Assembly: GCF_001280065.1 (NCBI RefSeq)
Contig: NZ_LGEA01000105.1
Coordinates: forward strand, 1-64,000
Source: Streptomyces sp. NRRL B-1140
GTDB taxonomy: Bacteria; Actinomycetota; Actinomycetes; Streptomycetales; Streptomycetaceae
DNA length: 64,000 bases
Direction: 5' to 3'
The translations under genes were made by a program, and so were the position numbers. Positions 60,848 to 64,000 of the stretch are shown in pieces (the first letter of the stretch is position 1; every line of letters starts with the position of its first letter). The notes below the pieces were generated by a model, which had not been told where the DNA came from, did no database searches, and was given only the letters and a program-made list of their open reading frames with translations.

Positions 60848-61790
60848 CGCGGAAATCACCTGCCTCGTCGTCGAGACCACTGCCTGCCACGTCCCGGAAG
60901 ACGTCCTCCAGCGTCGGCAGCGCGCCCCGGGCCGCGCCCGCGGCACGGCGTCGGGCGCCGAGCCCTTCCCGGAGCTCGGCCGGGGTACCGAGGGCCCTGA
61001 TCCGGCCGCGGTGCATCAGGGCGACCCGGTCGCAGTACTGGTCGGCCTCGTCCATGTAGTGGGTGGTCACGAGCACGGTCATGCCGGTGGCTTCGCGGAC
61101 GGCGCCGATGTGCTCCCACACACCGGTGCGGGCGATCGGATCAAGGCCGATCGTGGGCTCGTCGAGGATCAGCAGCCGGGGGGCACTGACCAGTGCCTGG
61201 GCGAGCTCGAGCCGGCGGACCATGCCGCCGGAGTACGTGGCGGCGAGCCGGTCGGCGGCGTCGGTGAGGTCGACGGCGGCCAGCGCCTGGGCGACGCGCT
61301 CGGCGCGCTCGGCGCGGGACACGTCGAAGACCCGGGCGAACAGGGCCACGTTCTCCCGTCCGGTGAGTCCGGCGTCCGCGGACAGTTGCTGCGGCACATA
61401 GCCGAGCAGGCGCCGTACGGCCATGCGGTCCCCGGCGGCGTCGTGGCCGAGGACGCGGACCATGCCGGCGGGCACGGGCAGCAGGGTGGTGATGCAGCGG
61501 ATGGCGGTGGTCTTGCCCGCGCCGTTGGGTCCGAGCAGGCCGAAGACCTCACCCTGCCGGACGGTGAGGTCGAGTCCGTCCACGGCGTTGGTGTCACCGA
61601 AGGCGTAGACGAGCCCGGTACAGGCGACGGCGTCGGCACGGGGGCCGGGTGCGTCGGGCCGGGAGGTGGTCTCGCCGCCCCGGAGGCCGCTCTCGCCGGC
61701 CCGGGAACCGGGCGCCTGGACCCGCGGAACGGGCTCGTCGGCCCGCGGAGCATGCTCGTCGGCCCGGGGCGGGGCAGGTTCCCATGTCAT
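60807..61790 (-). CDS. ABC transporter ATPase (DrrA-like)
   Basis: 327 residues. Walker A GPNGAGKTT, signature YSGGMVRRLELAQALV, Walker B LLILDEPTIGLDP and the His switch VTTHYMDEADQYC. C-terminal DrrA-type tail ends LEDVFRDVAG. An unusual N-terminal extension of about 55 residues is rich in Pro, Arg, Ala, Asp and repeats PRADE; it is not part of the fold. ATGA overlap with the MarR gene. Energises efflux by the permease. Confidence 0.92.
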   Translation of the reverse strand: MTWEPAPPRADEHAPRADEPVPRVQAPGSRAGESGLRGGETTSRPDAPGPRADAVACTGLVYAFGDTNAVDGLDLTVRQGEVFGLLGPNGAGKTTAIRCITTLLPVPAGMVRVLGHDAAGDRMAVRRLLGYVPQQLSADAGLTGRENVALFARVFDVSRAERAERVAQALAAVDLTDAADRLAATYSGGMVRRLELAQALVSAPRLLILDEPTIGLDPIARTGVWEHIGAVREATGMTVLVTTHYMDEADQYCDRVALMHRGRIRALGTPAELREGLGARRRAAGAARGALPTLEDVFRDVAGSGLDDEAGDFRDVRSTRRTARRVG

Positions 61791-62242
61791 GATTCCTCGG
61801 CCTCCTCGTGCAGGGTGTCGGCCAGTTTGCGCAGGGCCGGGATCGCCGCGTGCAGCGCCTGACGGTCCGCTTCGTCGAGGCGCGCGACCTGGCGGCGTAC
61901 GAGTTCGGCACGGCGTCTGCGCCACTCGCCCAGTCGCTCCCCGGCGGCCGCGGTGGGCAGTAGCCGGGCCGCCCGCCGGTCGGCGGGGTCGGTCTCGCGG
62001 GTCAGGTAGCCGGCCCTCGCCAGCTGGTTGACCAGGGTGGACACCGAGTTGGCCGCCAGAGCGAGGTCCCTGGCCGCCTCGGAGATGCCGACGCCGGGTC
62101 GCGCCTCGACCAGGCGCAGCAGTTCCACCTCGGCGCCGCGCAGTCGCGGGTCGGGCATCTGCCGCCGCAGGCGCCGTCGAATCAGCCGCTGAACGCCCAC
62201 GAGCGCGTCGGCCAGTTCATCAGGGAAGGTCTCCGGCTCCAT
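61787..62242 (-). CDS. MarR-family repressor
   Basis: 151 residues, winged helix: LRGAEVELLRLVEARPGVGI, EAARDLALAANSVSTLVNQLARAGYL and DPADRRAARLLPTAAG with the Asp-x-Arg wing. First gene of the efflux operon; overlaps the ATPase gene by ATGA. No ribosome site before ATG 62242, while a TAATCT box ends 7 nt upstream, hinting at a leaderless mRNA. A near-perfect palindrome just upstream should be its own operator. Probably released by the transported compound. Confidence 0.92.
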   Translation of the reverse strand: MEPETFPDELADALVGVQRLIRRRLRRQMPDPRLRGAEVELLRLVEARPGVGISEAARDLALAANSVSTLVNQLARAGYLTRETDPADRRAARLLPTAAAGERLGEWRRRRAELVRRQVARLDEADRQALHAAIPALRKLADTLHEEAEES

Positions 62243-62251
62243 GCGGCCGAG

Positions 62252-62274
62252 ATTAGCTCTGTAGCAGAGGTAAT
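62252..62274 (-). promoter_or_regulatory. MarR operator overlapping the promoter of the efflux operon
   Basis: Inverted repeat ATTAGCTCTG / CAGAGGTAAT (one mismatch) with centre TAG, ending 10 bp before the marR start. On the minus strand it contains TAATCT, 7 nt before the ATG, a -10-like box, so bound repressor would cover the promoter. Confidence 0.75.
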
Positions 62275-62399
62275 CGATCCAAGGCGAGGTCAAGACAGGT
62301 CAAGAGACGTACCGGAAATGGCAGCGACCTTGAGGGCGCCCCCATCCCCCAAATGCCGTATTGTCTGAATTGTCAGTGCTTCGGACAGGAGGCACGTAT

Positions 62400-63296
62400 A
62401 TGGGGAGCCGGCCGCCCCGACTCCCGGTGCTTTCCGTGAGGTCCGAGGCCGCGCTTCCCACGGTGTCTGTCCCTATTCAGCACCTGCTCAGGGAGGTGCG
62501 CACCATGCGTATCGCCGGCAGCACCCGAACGCACCCCCACGACGACGCCCCCGACACCGCGGCGGCGTTCGCCCGCCTGGCACGGCTGCCCGAGGGGTCC
62601 GAGCGCAAAGCCCTGCGGGACGAGCTGGTCGAGGCCTGGCTCCCCATGGCCGAGCGGATCGCCGTCCGATTCCGTGGCCGCGGCGAGTCCCTCGAAGACC
62701 TCTACCAGGTGGCGGCTCTCGGCCTCGTGAAGGCGGTCGACCACTACGACCCGGCCCGCGGCAACGCCTTCGAGGCGTACGCGGTGCCTACCGTCACCGG
62801 CGAGATCAAGCGCCACTTCCGTGACCACATGTGGACGCTGCACGTGCCCCGCCGGGTCCAGGACCTGCGCAACCGGGTGCGGCACGCCGTCAAGGAGCTG
62901 TCCCAGACGACCCCGGGGCGCGCCCCCACGGTCGCCGAGATCGCCGAGTTCGCCCAGCTCACCGACGGTGAGGTACGCACCGGCATGGAGGCGCTGGAGT
63001 GCTTCTCCGCCCTGTCGCTGGAGGCGGAGATGCCCGGGACCGACGGCTACGCCCTCGGCGACGCCCTCGGCGGGCCCGACCCGGCCTTCGACATCGTCGT
63101 CAACCGGGTGGCCGTACGGCCCTGCCTCGAGGCGCTGCCGGAGCGCGAACGGATCATCCTCTACCTGCGGTTCTTCAAGGGCATGACGCAGAGCCGTATC
63201 GCCGAACAGCTCGGCATCTCGCAGATGCACGTCTCCAGGCTGCTCAGCAGTTGCTTCGCCCATCTGCGTGAGGAGCTGCTCGCCGAGGCAAGCTGA
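62400..63296 (+). CDS. SigB/SigF/SigG-type RNA polymerase sigma factor
   Basis: 298 residues from ATG 62400 with AGGAGG 8 nt upstream. Region 2 (EDLYQVAALGLVKAVDHYDP, AYAVPTVTGEIKRHFRDHMW), region 3 (VPRRVQDLRNRVRHAVKEL) and region 4 (LPERERIILYLRFFKGMTQS, QLGISQMHVSRLLSS) are intact. A stress or sporulation sigma of the SigB group, normally held by an anti-sigma factor. A second ATG at 62505 also has GGGAGG 8 nt upstream and would give a 263-residue protein of usual size; both may be used. Divergent from the MarR operon. Confidence 0.93.
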   Translation: MGSRPPRLPVLSVRSEAALPTVSVPIQHLLREVRTMRIAGSTRTHPHDDAPDTAAAFARLARLPEGSERKALRDELVEAWLPMAERIAVRFRGRGESLEDLYQVAALGLVKAVDHYDPARGNAFEAYAVPTVTGEIKRHFRDHMWTLHVPRRVQDLRNRVRHAVKELSQTTPGRAPTVAEIAEFAQLTDGEVRTGMEALECFSALSLEAEMPGTDGYALGDALGGPDPAFDIVVNRVAVRPCLEALPERERIILYLRFFKGMTQSRIAEQLGISQMHVSRLLSSCFAHLREELLAEAS

Positions 63297-63331
63297 GGCC
63301 AGGGGGCGGCCGGCCCTCGTGCTTCCCCGGG

Positions 63332-63652
63332 TCACCCCTCCGGCGGTGGTCCGGGGATCTGCGTCGGTCCGGCGCGGTCGAGGGCGTCCTCCAGCGCGGC
63401 CCGGATCTCCTCGGGCATCAGGCCCGTGCGTCCCCAGACGAGGATCAGCTCGGCGACGTTGCGCAGCTTGATGTTGGTGTGCTGGGAGACCTCCTTGAGC
63501 ACGGCCCACCCCTGATCGGGTGAGATCCGGCCGAGCGCCACCACCATCCCGATCGCCTGGTCCACGACGGCGTGGGAGACGACCGCCTCCTTCAGCTGCT
63601 GGACCTCTTCCTGGAGTTCGAGGATCCGATCCGAGCCCCCGTCCGTGGGCAT
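63332..63652 (-). CDS. ANTAR-domain RNA-binding regulator
   Basis: 106 residues: a coiled-coil start (DRILELQEEVQQLKEAVVSH) and an ANTAR domain with AVVDQAIGMVVALGRISPDQ, EVSQHTNIKLRNVAELILVW. ANTAR proteins bind hairpins in nascent RNA to prevent termination. ATG chosen for GGAGG 7 nt upstream; an earlier frame start has no ribosome site. No sensor domain is fused, so it may pair with another protein. Convergent with the sigma factor gene. Confidence 0.88.
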   Translation of the reverse strand: MPTDGGSDRILELQEEVQQLKEAVVSHAVVDQAIGMVVALGRISPDQGWAVLKEVSQHTNIKLRNVAELILVWGRTGLMPEEIRAALEDALDRAGPTQIPGPPPEG

Positions 63653-63898
63653 GGTCACCTCCGGGTCCGGTGCGCCGCTGCGCCGGAGGTCCCACCGGAT
63701 GCTTGAGTACCTGGACGCAGTGTCCGACCCATCCATCGTCGTCACTCGGTCCGCCCGGTGCCACCGGGGCGGACCAGGCCGGACGCCGTTTCGGCGCCCT
63801 CGCCGGGGTACTCGGCAGGCGCCCACAGCGGTTCCGGTTGGACACTGGTGTCAATCCTCCGGTGGCTGCCAGGCCGACGAGATCAGGACGCGACTGCC
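63653..63898. promoter_or_regulatory. Divergent intergenic region
   Basis: 246 bp between the ANTAR gene and the VOC gene. Nothing stands out beyond GC-rich sequence; it should hold two promoters. Confidence 0.3.
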
Positions 63899-64000
63899 AT
63901 GAACCACGACATGCCCACCTCCTCCGGCACGAAGGACGTCGTCTCATCACACTCCGTGTTCGGCGCGCCCTGCTGGGTGAGCCTGACGAGCCGGGACGTC
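63899..64000 (+). CDS. VOC (glyoxalase)-family protein, 3' part outside the window
   Basis: 34 codons visible: MNHDMPTSSGTKDVVSSHSV, then FGAPCWVSLTSRDV. The FGxPCWVSL start is the usual beginning of the first domain of two-domain VOC proteins in streptomycetes. ATG with AGGA upstream. Too little for a function. Confidence 0.7.
   Translation, partial: MNHDMPTSSGTKDVVSSHSVFGAPCWVSLTSRDV

Noticed and set aside
1..64000. tRNA, rRNA, CRISPR array, insertion sequence or attachment site
   Set aside because: Scanned by eye for tRNA T-loop and anticodon patterns, regular direct repeats, transposase motifs and paired terminal repeats; nothing convincing found. A tRNA or covariance search would be decisive.

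Overview
The window is about 64 kb of very GC-rich DNA (roughly 72 percent by eye), with GTG starts, many ATGA/GTGA stop-start overlaps and gene families typical of Streptomyces: a conservon with paired P450s, SpoIIE-type phosphatases, a SigB-like sigma factor, an ANTAR protein, a CGNR regulator and a lasso peptide cluster. It is best read as Streptomyces chromosome. No tRNA, rRNA, CRISPR array or insertion sequence was seen. The first 240 bases look like low-quality contig-end sequence leading into a truncated PhoD gene.

Layout. 0.1-4 kb: truncated phosphatase D, a secreted S1 protease with a C-terminal carbohydrate-binding domain, and a beta-lactamase-fold hydrolase. 4-6.9 kb: a leftward, translationally coupled operon of a 62-residue peptide gene followed by three unknown genes, two of them paralogues. 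It has the architecture of a RiPP cluster without known modifying enzymes and carries a 15-bp UUCG-capped hairpin. 7-12.8 kb: PLP decarboxylase, M20 hydrolase, DoxX, hemerythrin, MFS exporter. 12.9-22.7 kb: a nine-gene leftward cluster for a heptose-containing glycan (HldE-, GmhA- and GmhB-like enzymes, four glycosyltransferases, a carbamoyltransferase and a UDP-glucuronate decarboxylase-like enzyme). 22.9-29.9 kb: small metabolic, stress and unknown genes including a catalase.

30.2-35.7 kb: a complete conservon cvnABCD followed by two P450s. The first has the CYP157 peculiarity of lacking the ExxR motif. 35.9-42.7 kb: PucR regulator, YciO-type protein, dienelactone hydrolase, MHYT membrane sensor, metallophosphoesterase and luciferase-like oxidoreductase. 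43.1-47.8 kb: a full lasso peptide cluster (precursor, cyclase, RRE, leader peptidase, ABC exporter). The predicted core is 15 residues, Leu1-Asp8 macrolactam, with Arg9 in the position that is citrulline in the citrulassins.

47.8-64 kb: epoxide hydrolase and CGNR regulator around a double operator; TauD-type dioxygenase and aldo/keto reductase; a standalone LigD-type phosphoesterase and, 4 kb on, a LigD-type ATP-dependent DNA ligase; SpoIIE multi-domain phosphatase; peroxiredoxin; AraC remnant; NPP1-like secreted protein; a second-copy type HemC; a MarR-ABC drug-efflux operon; a SigB-family sigma factor; an ANTAR protein; and the start of a VOC protein cut by the window end.
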